Positions 45,456 to 54,033 of a stretch of DNA of 64,000 nucleotides are shown in pieces. The translations under genes were made by a program, and so were the position numbers. The notes beneath the pieces were generated by a model. The model made no database searches, was not told where the DNA came from, and saw only the letters and a list, made by a program, of their open reading frames with translations. The stretch covers positions 1,426,001 through 1,490,000 of the forward strand of contig NZ_CP127161.1 of NCBI RefSeq assembly GCF_030263895.1, given 5' to 3'. Numbering within the stretch: position 1 is the stretch's first letter; each line of letters starts with the position of its first letter. Source of the DNA: Proteiniborus sp. MB09-C3 (GTDB taxonomy: Bacteria > Bacillota > Clostridia > Tissierellales > Proteiniboraceae).

Positions 45456-45493
45456 AAACAAACCAGTGTTGATTCAACACTGGTTTGTTTTTA
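45456..45493. terminator. Terminator after the transketolase genes
   Basis: Arms 45456-45472 and 45474-45490 (ACCAGTGTTGA ... TCAACACTGGT) are perfectly complementary over 17 bases and have A and T flanks, so it can act in both directions. Confidence 0.85.
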
Positions 45494-45584
45494 TTAATGT
45501 AATAATCATAAATAGGCTTCATAGCGAATAATATATAGTGAGCTACCAGGAATATATTTATATTCTAATACGAGGGGGAATTCA

Positions 45585-46025
45585 GTGAATAAAAAAATAT
45601 TAATCTGCGCTATAATTGTTATAGTAATTTTAGGAATAATATTCATTCCAAAAATACTTAAGAACGAAGGTGAGAGTGAAGTGAAATTTAAAACACTTGA
45701 ATTAAGTGAAGCACCAAAAAAAATACAGGAGTTGGTTCCAAAATACTTATATGAAGAAAGAGCTTTGGCTTGTAAAGTTGATAATGAGATATATATTATA
45801 GTAACAAGGGGAGAAAAAAGAACAGAGGGATATTCAGTCTCACTTGATAAGATAGTAAAGGTAAAAAATGAGAACAACTTTGATATCATTGCCCGAGCAA
45901 AATACAAGGATCCACAGCCAAATGAAATGGTAGGGCAAAGAATAACCTATCCAGTAGTTGTTGCAAAGGCAGAGTTAGATAAACTACCTGATAAGATTAA
46001 ATTAGAAGTGGAGTATGACAAATAA
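45585..46025 (+). CDS. PrcB-like exported protein
   Basis: 146 aa: an N-terminal membrane/signal segment (ILICAIIVIVILGIIFI) and a C-terminal PrcB-type beta domain (TRGEKRTEGYSVSLDKIVKV, then MVGQRITYPVVVAKAEL). PrcB-like domains accompany extracytoplasmic proteases in some bacteria; the role here is unknown. GTG start after GAGGGGG. Bounded by terminators on both sides, so monocistronic. Confidence 0.72.
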   Translation: MNKKILICAIIVIVILGIIFIPKILKNEGESEVKFKTLELSEAPKKIQELVPKYLYEERALACKVDNEIYIIVTRGEKRTEGYSVSLDKIVKVKNENNFDIIARAKYKDPQPNEMVGQRITYPVVVAKAELDKLPDKIKLEVEYDK

Positions 46026-46057
46026 AATCACCAGTCTATATAGCTGGTGATTTTTTT
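46025..46057 (+). terminator. Terminator after the PrcB-like gene
   Basis: AAATCACCAG (46025-46034) and CTGGTGATTT (46044-46053), then a T run. Confidence 0.85.
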
Positions 46058-46204
46058 ATCCTTTTCTGACAATTATTATGCTCCAATAGAATAGAATGTA
46101 GATACAATAGAAAATAAATCTATACGGAATATTTCATAGAAATATTTAGGGTAAAGATTGTATAAGAGTATTTTAAGATTTAGTCATTGCCAGGAGGTGA
46201 AACA

Positions 46205-48580
46205 GTGAAAGAAAACTATAAGGTACCCTTATCTAGGTTAAAAAGTAGCTTTGATTTAACTAAGTTTGATTTTATCTCAACTGAGCAAATAAAAATGAGT
46301 AAATATATAATAGGACAAGAACGTGGCATAAAGGCACTAAATTTTGGACTCTCAATTAAGAAAAAAGGCTACAATGTGTTTGTTTCAGGAATAGCAGGCA
46401 CAGGTAGAAACAGTCATTCTTATTCCATTGCAAGGAGCTTTGCAGAAAAGAGAAATACGCCTGATGATTGGTGCTATGTATATAACTTTAAAAAACCTGA
46501 AGCTCCAGTAGCCATAAGATTAAAGCCTGGTGAAGGAATCATATTTAAGAAAAAAATGAAAGATTTTATAGATAAGTTAAAAATAGAAATAGCAAAATCA
46601 TTTAGCTCAAAGGAATATGATGACAAAAAGAGTGAGGTTTTACATTACTACCAGAAAAAAATTGAAGATATAATAGATGAACTAAATAGTATGGCAAAAG
46701 AGCATAATTTTATTTTTAGGCAGACAGAAAAAGGTCTACTAAGCATACCTCTCATAGAAGGTAGGCCTATGAAAGAAAGTGAAATAGAGGATTTATCTGA
46801 AGAAGAGATCGCAGACATTAGAAAAAACTCTACACAGTTAATATCTAAAGCATTTGATATAGTTAAAGAAATTAGACAGGTAGAAGAAGAACTGAGACAT
46901 AAAATGAAGAAATTAAATGAAGAAACGGCTCTTGAGGTTGTAGATTTTTATTCTGCCAGTATTGAAGCATTATTCAATGAAAATAATGCAGTTGTGAATT
47001 ATATCAATGAGGTAAAGCAGAGCATCATTGAGAATATAGATAAATTTACGGAAGAAGAAAGTAGCGAGCTTCAAACACTATTAAATAGGGGAAATAAAAG
47101 TGAGGATTTTTGCACTAGATATGAGATAAATCTATTTATAGACAAGAGCAGTGAAAAAGGAGCACCTGTAATAAGAGAGGCAAATCCAACCTATTATAAT
47201 CTATTAGGGAAAATAGAATATGTAAATGAACATGGAATGTTAAAAACTGACCATACTAGAATAAGACCTGGGGCTATACATGAAGCAAATGGAGGATATT
47301 TGATAATACAGGCTAAAGATATATTGATTAATCCTGGAGCATGGGAAGGCCTAAAAAGAGCCATTATTACCGAAGAAGCCAGAATTGAGAACATAGGAAA
47401 AGAAAGTATACTCCCAGAGACAATTACCCCAGAACCAATACCCTTAGACTTGAAAGTCATTATCATAGGAGATAATTACACATATCAATTACTTTATATC
47501 TATGATGATGATTTTAAAAAACTATTTAGAATTAGAGCAGATTTTGATATAGAAATGGATAGAAATGAAGAAAATGTAGGAAAGATTATCTCATTTATTG
47601 CACATCACTGTGATGAGGAAGGCTTAAAGCCATTTCATAAAGGAGCCATAGGAAGAGTGTTAGAGCATGGCTCTAGATTAGCAGAGCATCAAAACAAACT
47701 TACTACAAGGTTTAATGAAATGGTTGAAATAATGTATGAGGCAGATACTTGGGCTGATTATGATACCAGTAGTATAGTTTTAGAAAAGCATGTCAATAAA
47801 GCTATAGATGAAAGAATTTACCGCAATAATAAATACGAAGAGAAGCTGCAGGAGCTCATAGCAGAAGGAACTATATTAATAAATACATCTGGATATAAGG
47901 TTGGAGAGATAAATGGCTTATCAGTTATGGGTTCAGGTCAATATTCCTTTGGCAGACCTAACAAGATAACTGTAACCACATATGCAGGAAAGGATGGAAT
48001 CATAAATATAGAGAGAGAAGTAAATATAAGCGGCAGTAGTCACGATAAAGGAGTCATGATACTAAGCGGATACCTAGGAGAGAAATTTGCAACCAAATAT
48101 CCATTATCCTTATCAGCTAGTATAACTTTTGAACAATCCTATGGAATCATAGATGGAGATAGTGCATCCAGCACAGAGCTATATGCCCTCTTATCCAGTC
48201 TTTCGGATATCCCAATTAACCAAGGGATAGCAGTCACTGGTTCAGTAAATCAAAAAGGAATGATACAGCCAATAGGAGGAGTAAATGAAAAAATAGAGGG
48301 ATATTTTAAAATATGCAAGTTAAAAGGCCTTACAGGAGAAGAAGGGGTCATCATCCCATATCAGAACATAGATAATCTGATGCTCAGCGATGAAGTAATA
48401 GAAGCAGTTAATGATGGAAAATTCTCCATATATGCTATAAAGACAATAGACGAAGGCATAGAAATATTAACAGGAGTAAAATCAGGAATAAGAGACGAAG
48501 ATGGTAATTTTGAAGAGGATACAGTTAGTTATTTAGTACAGAAAAAATTAGATAGATATGCAAAGGCGAGGAAGAAATGA
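46205..48580 (+). CDS. Lon-like AAA protease (AAA_32 / Lon_C family)
   Basis: About 791 aa: an AAA_32-type ATPase region with an altered Walker A (SGIAGTGRNS: Arg in place of Lys), a long helical insertion (about 120-290), and a C-terminal Lon protease domain with the Ser-Lys dyad in DGDSASSTELYALLSSLS and INEKIEG-like GGVNEKIEGYF. It degrades cytosolic proteins; the GTGRNS form is usual in this subfamily (YcbZ/LonH type). GTG 46205 follows CCAGGAGGTGAAA; TTG 46187 precedes that site and is rejected. Confidence 0.87.
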   Translation: MKENYKVPLSRLKSSFDLTKFDFISTEQIKMSKYIIGQERGIKALNFGLSIKKKGYNVFVSGIAGTGRNSHSYSIARSFAEKRNTPDDWCYVYNFKKPEAPVAIRLKPGEGIIFKKKMKDFIDKLKIEIAKSFSSKEYDDKKSEVLHYYQKKIEDIIDELNSMAKEHNFIFRQTEKGLLSIPLIEGRPMKESEIEDLSEEEIADIRKNSTQLISKAFDIVKEIRQVEEELRHKMKKLNEETALEVVDFYSASIEALFNENNAVVNYINEVKQSIIENIDKFTEEESSELQTLLNRGNKSEDFCTRYEINLFIDKSSEKGAPVIREANPTYYNLLGKIEYVNEHGMLKTDHTRIRPGAIHEANGGYLIIQAKDILINPGAWEGLKRAIITEEARIENIGKESILPETITPEPIPLDLKVIIIGDNYTYQLLYIYDDDFKKLFRIRADFDIEMDRNEENVGKIISFIAHHCDEEGLKPFHKGAIGRVLEHGSRLAEHQNKLTTRFNEMVEIMYEADTWADYDTSSIVLEKHVNKAIDERIYRNNKYEEKLQELIAEGTILINTSGYKVGEINGLSVMGSGQYSFGRPNKITVTTYAGKDGIINIEREVNISGSSHDKGVMILSGYLGEKFATKYPLSLSASITFEQSYGIIDGDSASSTELYALLSSLSDIPINQGIAVTGSVNQKGMIQPIGGVNEKIEGYFKICKLKGLTGEEGVIIPYQNIDNLMLSDEVIEAVNDGKFSIYAIKTIDEGIEILTGVKSGIRDEDGNFEEDTVSYLVQKKLDRYAKARKK

Positions 48581-48588
48581 AAAATTAG

Positions 48589-48602
48589 ATCCTTCGCAAC
48601 AT
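48589..48602. repeat. Short inverted dispersed repeat, copy A
   Basis: ATCCTTCGCAACAT here is the exact reverse complement of 52579-52592; looser similarity extends about 15 bases further in both. It lies in the 3' region of the Lon-like gene. Confidence 0.3.
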
Positions 48603-48676
48603 CAATATTTATCTGAAAGACATTAGATAGAAATTCTTTTAGGATGATATTTTTATTGCACTTACTTTTTTGAAAC

Positions 48677-48710
48677 CACCAGTAAAAAAACCATTTACTG
48701 GTGTATTTTT
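48677..48710 (+). terminator. Terminator of the Lon-like gene
   Basis: CACCAGTAAA (48677-48686) and TTTACTGGTG (48694-48703), then TATTTTTT. Confidence 0.8.
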
Positions 48711-48746
48711 TGAAAACAATTAATTGTATCAATTATTATATTTAGC

Positions 48747-48803
48747 AGACAAGGGGACGTTTAGAGACCACTGAAAAAGTGGTCTCTAAACGTCCCCTTG
48801 TCT
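48747..48803. repeat. Perfect 25-bp hairpin (REP-like)
   Basis: Arms 48747-48771 and 48779-48803 are perfectly complementary (contain AAGGGGACGTTTAGAGACC) with a 7-base loop TGAAAAA. It is notably more GC-rich than its surroundings. It lies between converging genes and may terminate the minus-strand 5-FTHF cyclo-ligase gene; GGGGACG-type hairpins occur as interspersed repeats in several Firmicutes. Confidence 0.75.
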
Positions 48804-48808
48804 TAAAA

Positions 48809-49384
48809 TTATTCGGAAGCTTTTATAATTTCATTCTCAGTGATTATATAATCCACAGGAACATCATATCTGCCTTCTCTAACATGAGGCACCATTTGAA
48901 GTTCAAAAGCCAATGCGATTTTAGGGACGGATTTATGAATTCTAGTTAAAAACCTATCGTAATATCCCCCACCATAACCTATTCTATATCCACGTCTATC
49001 AAAGGCCACACCAGGCATTAAAACCAAGTCAATTAATTCTGGATTAACCTCTCTTATAAATTCCTTTTTAGGCTCAAGTATACCATATGTACCAGCTTCA
49101 AGCTCTTTGTCATAGTCAAGCAGCTGAGATAAAATCAACTGTCTTGTTTCGACAACACTTATAGGTATGATTATATTCTTACCTTCCTTTAAAGATGTCT
49201 TAATAATTTCCTCAGTCTTGACTTCATTTCTAAAATCAATATAACACATTATGTAATTTGAGCTTTTATACTTATCAGTTGAGAACAGTAGTTTTGAAAT
49301 AGCAGTACTTTTTTCAATAAGCTCCTCCTTGGATAAGGATTTTCTTTTACTTAGTATTTCACTTCTCAATGATTTTTTGTCCAT
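48809..49384 (-). CDS. 5-formyltetrahydrofolate cyclo-ligase
   Basis: 191 aa, MTHFS family: RSEILSKRKSLSKEEL at the N-terminus, YIDFRNEVKTEEII, LMPGVAFDRRGYRIGYGGGYYDRFL (ATP and folate site). Converts 5-formyl-THF to 5,10-methenyl-THF using ATP. On the minus strand with GGAGGAA before ATG. Isolated from its convergent neighbour by the 25-bp hairpin and divergent from ftsE. Confidence 0.93.
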   Translation of the reverse strand: MDKKSLRSEILSKRKSLSKEELIEKSTAISKLLFSTDKYKSSNYIMCYIDFRNEVKTEEIIKTSLKEGKNIIIPISVVETRQLILSQLLDYDKELEAGTYGILEPKKEFIREVNPELIDLVLMPGVAFDRRGYRIGYGGGYYDRFLTRIHKSVPKIALAFELQMVPHVREGRYDVPVDYIITENEIIKASE

Positions 49385-49727
49385 TCCAATTCCTCCAAAT
49401 CAAATAATCCACTAGTTTAATTATACAAGAAGCTACAATATAATGACATTATTTTTATCATTTAGGAGACAAAAAAATTAACATGGTAGGTTTTACCTCT
49501 AGAAATAGTACTGAAATAAACTATAAAATAGTTAATAGGATACATAAGTAGACAGGAAATGAAGGAAAAACCACATATTATAGCTTATTATGCTAATATA
49601 TAAAAAATAAATACAAATTAATCAATATAGTATAAATTGCCTACAAAAAATCCAAATAAAATAGAGGAATTGTTTAAAATGTGTCGAATATGAAATTAAT
49701 AGGGCTGAATAGACGGGAGTGATACGG
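49385..49727. other. Divergent intergenic region upstream of ftsE
   Basis: About 340 bases without a gene between the minus-strand 5-FTHF cyclo-ligase gene and ftsE. AT-rich; several TATAAT-like elements (for example around 49438-49444 and 49590-49610) could serve promoters in either direction. No repeat or riboswitch is evident. Confidence 0.4.
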
Positions 49728-50414
49728 TTGATAAAATACGTAAATGTTAGCAAAGAATACGGTAACGGCTCTAAGGCTTTAGAAAATATAAATATAAGCA
49801 TAGAAAAAGGAGAATTTGTTTTTATAGTTGGCTCCAGTGGAGCAGGCAAATCTACCTTGATGAAGCTTTTATTAAAGGAGATAGAGCCTACGGAGGGAAA
49901 GATTTTTCTTAATAAATTGGACATAACGAAAGTTAAAAATAGAAGGATACCATATATTAGAAGGAATCTTGGGATAGTTTTTCAAGATTTCAGACTTTTA
50001 CCTAATAAAACTGTTTATGAAAATGTAGCTTTTGCCATGGAAATAGTAGGAGCATCTGCTAAGGAGATACGGAGACAGGTACCAATGATGCTCAGTATGG
50101 TAGGGCTTAGCGATAAGGCTCACAACTACCCAAATCAACTTTCAGGAGGAGAGCACCAAAGAGTGGCTATTGCCAGAGCAATAGTTAACAATCCTTCTGT
50201 TCTTATTGCAGACGAGCCTACAGGAAATCTAGATCCAGATACTGCTTGGGAAATAATGAAATTGATAAAGGAGATAAATAGGAGAGGAACTACTGTAGTC
50301 ATGGCTACACACGCCAAGGAAATAGTTAATATGATGAAGAGAAGAGTCATAGCATTGGAAGCAGGAAGAGTAATTAGAGATGAGCAGAAGGGTGTGTATT
50401 ACCATGAAGATTAG
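49728..50414 (+). CDS. ftsE: Cell-division ABC ATPase FtsE
   Basis: 228 aa: KYVNVSKEYGNGSKALENI, Walker A GSSGAGKST, the FQDFRLLPNKTVYENVAF Q-loop typical of FtsE, signature LSGGEHQRVAIARA and Walker B VLIADEPTGNLD. With FtsX it activates peptidoglycan hydrolases. TTG 49728 follows GGGAG; GTG 49719 in frame lies too close to that site. Overlaps ftsX by 11 bases. Confidence 0.93.
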   Translation: MIKYVNVSKEYGNGSKALENINISIEKGEFVFIVGSSGAGKSTLMKLLLKEIEPTEGKIFLNKLDITKVKNRRIPYIRRNLGIVFQDFRLLPNKTVYENVAFAMEIVGASAKEIRRQVPMMLSMVGLSDKAHNYPNQLSGGEHQRVAIARAIVNNPSVLIADEPTGNLDPDTAWEIMKLIKEINRRGTTVVMATHAKEIVNMMKRRVIALEAGRVIRDEQKGVYYHED

Positions 50415-51315
50415 AACCTTTACTAATATAATCAAGCAAGGATTTATTGGAATGTGGAGAAACAGAACCATGAGCGTTGCTTCAATTGGCTCTGTAGGTG
50501 CTACATTGACTATATTAGGGATAATCCTGATACTCATTTTAAATATAAATACTGCCACTAACATAGCAAAACAGCAGTTTGATGAAGTGCAGGTATTCTT
50601 GGAGAAAGGCCTTACACCAGAAGAAATAGAAAAAGTCGGACAGGCTATCAATGATTGTGATGGAGTAAGCTCAGTAATATTTCAATCAAAAGAACAAGCT
50701 CTTGGAATAATGAAGGAAGAGTGGGGAGATAAAGGATATTTATTAGAAGGCTTTGAAGAAAGCCCCTTACCTGACACGTATATTATTCAGTTGGAAGCTA
50801 TTGAGTATGCTAACCCAGTTGTTAAGCAGTTAAATGATCTTAAAATAAATGGACTTAAGGGTATAGAAGAAATTAAGTATTATAAAGACATAGTAGAGAA
50901 AATAATGTCAGTAGCTAACTTTATTAGAATCGGTGGGTTAGTAGTCATTGGAATTTTAGTGTTTATATCTGTGTTTATTATATCTAACACAGTAAAGATA
51001 ACCGTTGCAGCAAGGAAAAGAGAAATAGGTATCATGAAATATGTTGGAGCTACAAATGGATTTATCAGAGGACCCTTTATGGTAGAAGGAGTGCTTCTTG
51101 GACTAGTAGGTACAACAATATCCATATTAATCACATTTTATGGATACAAATATATAGTTAATGCGTTAAATGAAAGATTGTATGTTTTATTTACTGTTTA
51201 TATGATACCACCACAAGTGATGATAAATGATATAGCTATTATTTTCATTGCCATAGGTGTGGGAATAGGTCTATTAGGCAGTATAATCTCACTTAAAAGA
51301 TTTTTAAATGTATAG
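50404..51315 (+). CDS. ftsX: Cell-division protein FtsX
   Basis: 303 aa with four membrane helices: one near residue 25, then an extracellular domain (about 60-165), and three at the C-terminus (VVIGILVFISVFIISNTVKITVAARKREIGIMKYVGAT, typical FtsX). ATG 50404 has AGAAGGGTG upstream, inside the ftsE end. It relays ATP hydrolysis to an extracellular hydrolase, plausibly the EnvC-like protein encoded next. Confidence 0.92.
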   Translation: MKIRTFTNIIKQGFIGMWRNRTMSVASIGSVGATLTILGIILILILNINTATNIAKQQFDEVQVFLEKGLTPEEIEKVGQAINDCDGVSSVIFQSKEQALGIMKEEWGDKGYLLEGFEESPLPDTYIIQLEAIEYANPVVKQLNDLKINGLKGIEEIKYYKDIVEKIMSVANFIRIGGLVVIGILVFISVFIISNTVKITVAARKREIGIMKYVGATNGFIRGPFMVEGVLLGLVGTTISILITFYGYKYIVNALNERLYVLFTVYMIPPQVMINDIAIIFIAIGVGIGLLGSIISLKRFLNV

Positions 51316-51333
51316 CAAAGGGGGGTAACGTAT

Positions 51334-52458
51334 TTGAAAAAGAGAATTTTGTATACTTTATTAGCCGTATTTATTTTTGTAAATAGTACGGTAGCATATG
51401 CTAACCTAGATAATCTTAACAAAGAATATAAAAATACTCAAAACAAATTGAAACAGATTGAAGCAGAAAAAAAAGAAAATAAAAAGAAAATGGATTATAC
51501 TAATAAAGAGATAGCTAGGTTAGACAAACAGGTAGACCAGACTAATAGTGAGCTTGAGGAAATAAATAAGCAATTAAAAGATTTAAATGACAAAATCGAA
51601 ACCACAAAAAATAACCTAAAAGAGGCAGAAAATAATTTAGCAGAGAAAAAAGATACATTAAACTCTAGACTGAGAGTAATGTATAAAAATGGAACTGTAG
51701 GTTATCTTGAAGTTCTCCTTGGTGCCAAAAACATTAGAGACTTTATGACTAGAATAGATATGATAAAAAGCATAACTAATCATGACGTGGATATGCTTAA
51801 GTATATTAAGGACCAAAGAGACACTATCGAGCAGAATAAAGTTGCTCTTGAAGCACAGCAAAGTTCTGTAGAAATAGCTAAGAGAAATATGGAGGTTAAG
51901 AAAAAGGATCTTCAAATAGCTACTAGGGCAAAAGAAGATCTGATGAAAGATTTAGTAAAAGAGCATAAATCTTTAGAGCAGGCAGAGGATAAATTCCTTG
52001 CTGAAGCAAAAGCGCTAGATGAAAAAATCAAGAAAAGTCAAAGCAGCGCCGAATATGTAGGTGGCGAGATGATGTGGCCTGTACCAGGTAATACTATAAT
52101 CAACTCATATTTTGGGTATAGGATACATCCGATATTAAAGACGAACAAATTCCATACAGGTATAGATATTAAAGCTTCTACAGGCACACCTGTAAAAGCT
52201 GCTAATGGTGGAACAATACAGTTTGCTGGTACATTGGGTAGCTATGGAAAGTGTGTAATTATAGACCACGGTGGTAAAAAGGCAACTTTGTATGCACATA
52301 ACTCTTCTCTTTTAGTAAAAGTAGGGGATAAAGTAAAAAAAGGAGATACTATATCCAAGGTAGGAAGCACAGGCATGTCAACTGGACCACATTTACATTT
52401 TGAAGTAAGAATAAATGGAACTTATGTAGATCCAATACCATATGTAAAAGGGAAATAA
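51334..52458 (+). CDS. EnvC-like murein hydrolase activator / M23 peptidase
   Basis: 374 aa: signal peptide (about 1-24), a long coiled coil (25-245) and an M23/LytM domain (about 250-374). Metal and catalytic residues are retained: HPILKTNKFHTGID (His, Asp) and GPHLHFEVR (HxH), so the enzyme may cleave peptide cross-links itself, unlike the degenerate EnvC of E. coli. TTG start after AAGGGGGG. The coiled coil is the expected FtsX contact; position behind ftsEX supports this. Confidence 0.9.
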   Translation: MKKRILYTLLAVFIFVNSTVAYANLDNLNKEYKNTQNKLKQIEAEKKENKKKMDYTNKEIARLDKQVDQTNSELEEINKQLKDLNDKIETTKNNLKEAENNLAEKKDTLNSRLRVMYKNGTVGYLEVLLGAKNIRDFMTRIDMIKSITNHDVDMLKYIKDQRDTIEQNKVALEAQQSSVEIAKRNMEVKKKDLQIATRAKEDLMKDLVKEHKSLEQAEDKFLAEAKALDEKIKKSQSSAEYVGGEMMWPVPGNTIINSYFGYRIHPILKTNKFHTGIDIKASTGTPVKAANGGTIQFAGTLGSYGKCVIIDHGGKKATLYAHNSSLLVKVGDKVKKGDTISKVGSTGMSTGPHLHFEVRINGTYVDPIPYVKGK

Positions 52459-52482
52459 GGGCAGTAAATGCCCTTTTTTTTT
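52457..52482 (+). terminator. Terminator of the ftsEX-hydrolase operon
   Basis: AAGGGCA (52457-52463) and TGCCCTT (52469-52475), then eight Ts; it overlaps the stop codon of the hydrolase gene. Confidence 0.85.
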
Positions 52483-52578
52483 AAGAATCTGTAGTAAAAT
52501 TTTCCAAATTTATTTCTGATCAATGTCTTACGAGCAGAATTTAATGGCACTCTAATTAATGTTTTTGGACAGAAATAA

Positions 52579-52592
52579 ATGTTGCGAAGGAT
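52579..52592. repeat. Short inverted dispersed repeat, copy B
   Basis: ATGTTGCGAAGGAT, the reverse complement of 48589-48602. It lies just upstream of the ctpA promoter. Confidence 0.3.
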
Positions 52593-52605
52593 TTTAAAGT
52601 ATATT

Positions 52606-52634
52606 TTGATAAGTTAAGTGCATAATGGTATAAT
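52606..52634 (+). promoter_or_regulatory. Sigma-A promoter of the S41 peptidase gene
   Basis: TTGATA (52606-52611), 17-base spacer, TATAAT (52629-52634), about 45 bases before the ribosome site. Confidence 0.7.
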
Positions 52635-52686
52635 GTTTACATGAATTTAATAAAATAGATAACATAATGTTTATAGAGGTGACAAT

Positions 52687-53910
52687 ATGATTTCTAAAAG
52701 GAAGGCAGCTATAGGTGCAATTTTGCTGATTTTAATAACTAGTATGTCTACATTTGTAATTAGCAATATGGTGCAGATTCCCATCAAAGAAAAAGTAATT
52801 ATTACGAAGAGTGAATATAATGACCTTGTTAGTGTTTATAGAAAGTATTCAAAAAACATGCTTTTAGAAGATTTTATAAAGGAATATTATTTAAAAGATG
52901 TAGATGAAAGTACTTTATTGGAAGGACAGTTAAAAGGACTTTTTGCTTCCGTGGAAGACCCTTATTCAGTATATATGTCAAAGGACGAGTTTAAGAGCTT
53001 TATGGAGCATACTATGGGAGTATTTGGAGGCATCGGAATATATGTGGCTCCAGGAGAGGATAATCTAATAACTGTAGTATCCCCCATAGAGGATACACCT
53101 GGGGAAAGAGCAGGTATAAAGCCTGGAGATAAGATAATAAAAGTAAATGGCAAGGAATTTACAGCAGATAAAATGGATGAAGCCGTTAAGCTTATGAAGG
53201 GTGAGCCCGGTACAAATATTACAATAACTATCAGAAGAGATATAGATGGTAAACCTGAAATTTTTGATAAAATTATTACAAGAGAAGAAATTAGAGTAAA
53301 AACTATAAAAGCTAGCATGCTAGAAAATGATATTGGATATATAAGGATAACTTCATTTGACGAATTAACTCATAAAGACTTTGCTGCTAATTTAAAGGCA
53401 TTGAAAAATAAGGGCATTAAAGGTTTAATAATAGATTTAAGAAATAATCCAGGTGGGCTTTTAGATGTTTCTGCTAAAATAGCAGATGAGCTTATGGGAG
53501 AGGGAACTATAGTATATACAGAAACAAAGAAAAAAGAGAGAGAATATCTAAAATCAGATAAAAAAATGCTGGGACTTCCATTGGCTGTTATAGTAAATGA
53601 AGGCAGTGCAAGTGCATCCGAAGTACTATCAGGAGCAATTCAAGATACAAAGGTAGGTACTATAGTAGGGACGACTACATTTGGAAAGGGAATAGTTCAA
53701 AGGATAAAAGAACTTTCTGATGGTTCAGGCTTTAAAATAACCGTATCAGAATACTTTACTCCTAATGGACGAAACATTCAAGGCATAGGAATAACACCTG
53801 ATTTTGTAGTTGAGATACCAGAAAATGTTGAAGTGATAGGAGTAGAAAATCTTAAGCAGGATACACAGCTTCAAAAGGCAATTGAGATAATAGAGGATAA
53901 AATAAAATAA
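52687..53910 (+). CDS. C-terminal processing peptidase (S41, CtpA/B)
   Basis: 407 aa: N-terminal membrane anchor (about 8-27), a PDZ domain (about 115-200: PGERAGIKPGDKIIKVNGKEF) and the S41 core with LIIDLRNNPGGLLDVS, nucleophile Ser in NEGSASASEVLSGAI and Lys in TFGKGIVQ. It cleaves exported proteins. AGAGGTG before ATG. Close to ftsEX and the hydrolase as in Bacillus, where the neighbouring CtpB acts in sporulation; which role applies here is not visible. Confidence 0.92.
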   Translation: MISKRKAAIGAILLILITSMSTFVISNMVQIPIKEKVIITKSEYNDLVSVYRKYSKNMLLEDFIKEYYLKDVDESTLLEGQLKGLFASVEDPYSVYMSKDEFKSFMEHTMGVFGGIGIYVAPGEDNLITVVSPIEDTPGERAGIKPGDKIIKVNGKEFTADKMDEAVKLMKGEPGTNITITIRRDIDGKPEIFDKIITREEIRVKTIKASMLENDIGYIRITSFDELTHKDFAANLKALKNKGIKGLIIDLRNNPGGLLDVSAKIADELMGEGTIVYTETKKKEREYLKSDKKMLGLPLAVIVNEGSASASEVLSGAIQDTKVGTIVGTTTFGKGIVQRIKELSDGSGFKITVSEYFTPNGRNIQGIGITPDFVVEIPENVEVIGVENLKQDTQLQKAIEIIEDKIK

Positions 53911-54003
53911 TAGCATGTATGTCATTCTAGAAAGTTAGGATATATGAACTTTTACCGTAGAAATAAGTCCTCGAAGAAAGTATAAGCAATATAACAGTAG
54001 AAT

Positions 54004-54033
54004 ATAAAAAAAGGATAGCTTAGCTATCCTTTT
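54004..54033 (-). terminator. Terminator of the minus-strand WD40-like gene
   Basis: AAAAGGATAGCT (54009-54020) and AGCTATCCTTTT (54022-54033); read on the minus strand it ends in a T run. It includes the last codons and stop of that gene. Confidence 0.75.

Noticed and set aside
46187-46204. Upstream TTG start adding MPGGET to the Lon-like protease
   Set aside because: Those codons are the ribosome site itself (CCAGGAGGTGA); GTG 46205 is correctly spaced.
46205-48580. Arg in place of Lys in Walker A of the Lon-like protein as evidence of a dead ATPase
   Set aside because: GTGR is usual in this AAA_32 subfamily, so it is not specific to this gene.
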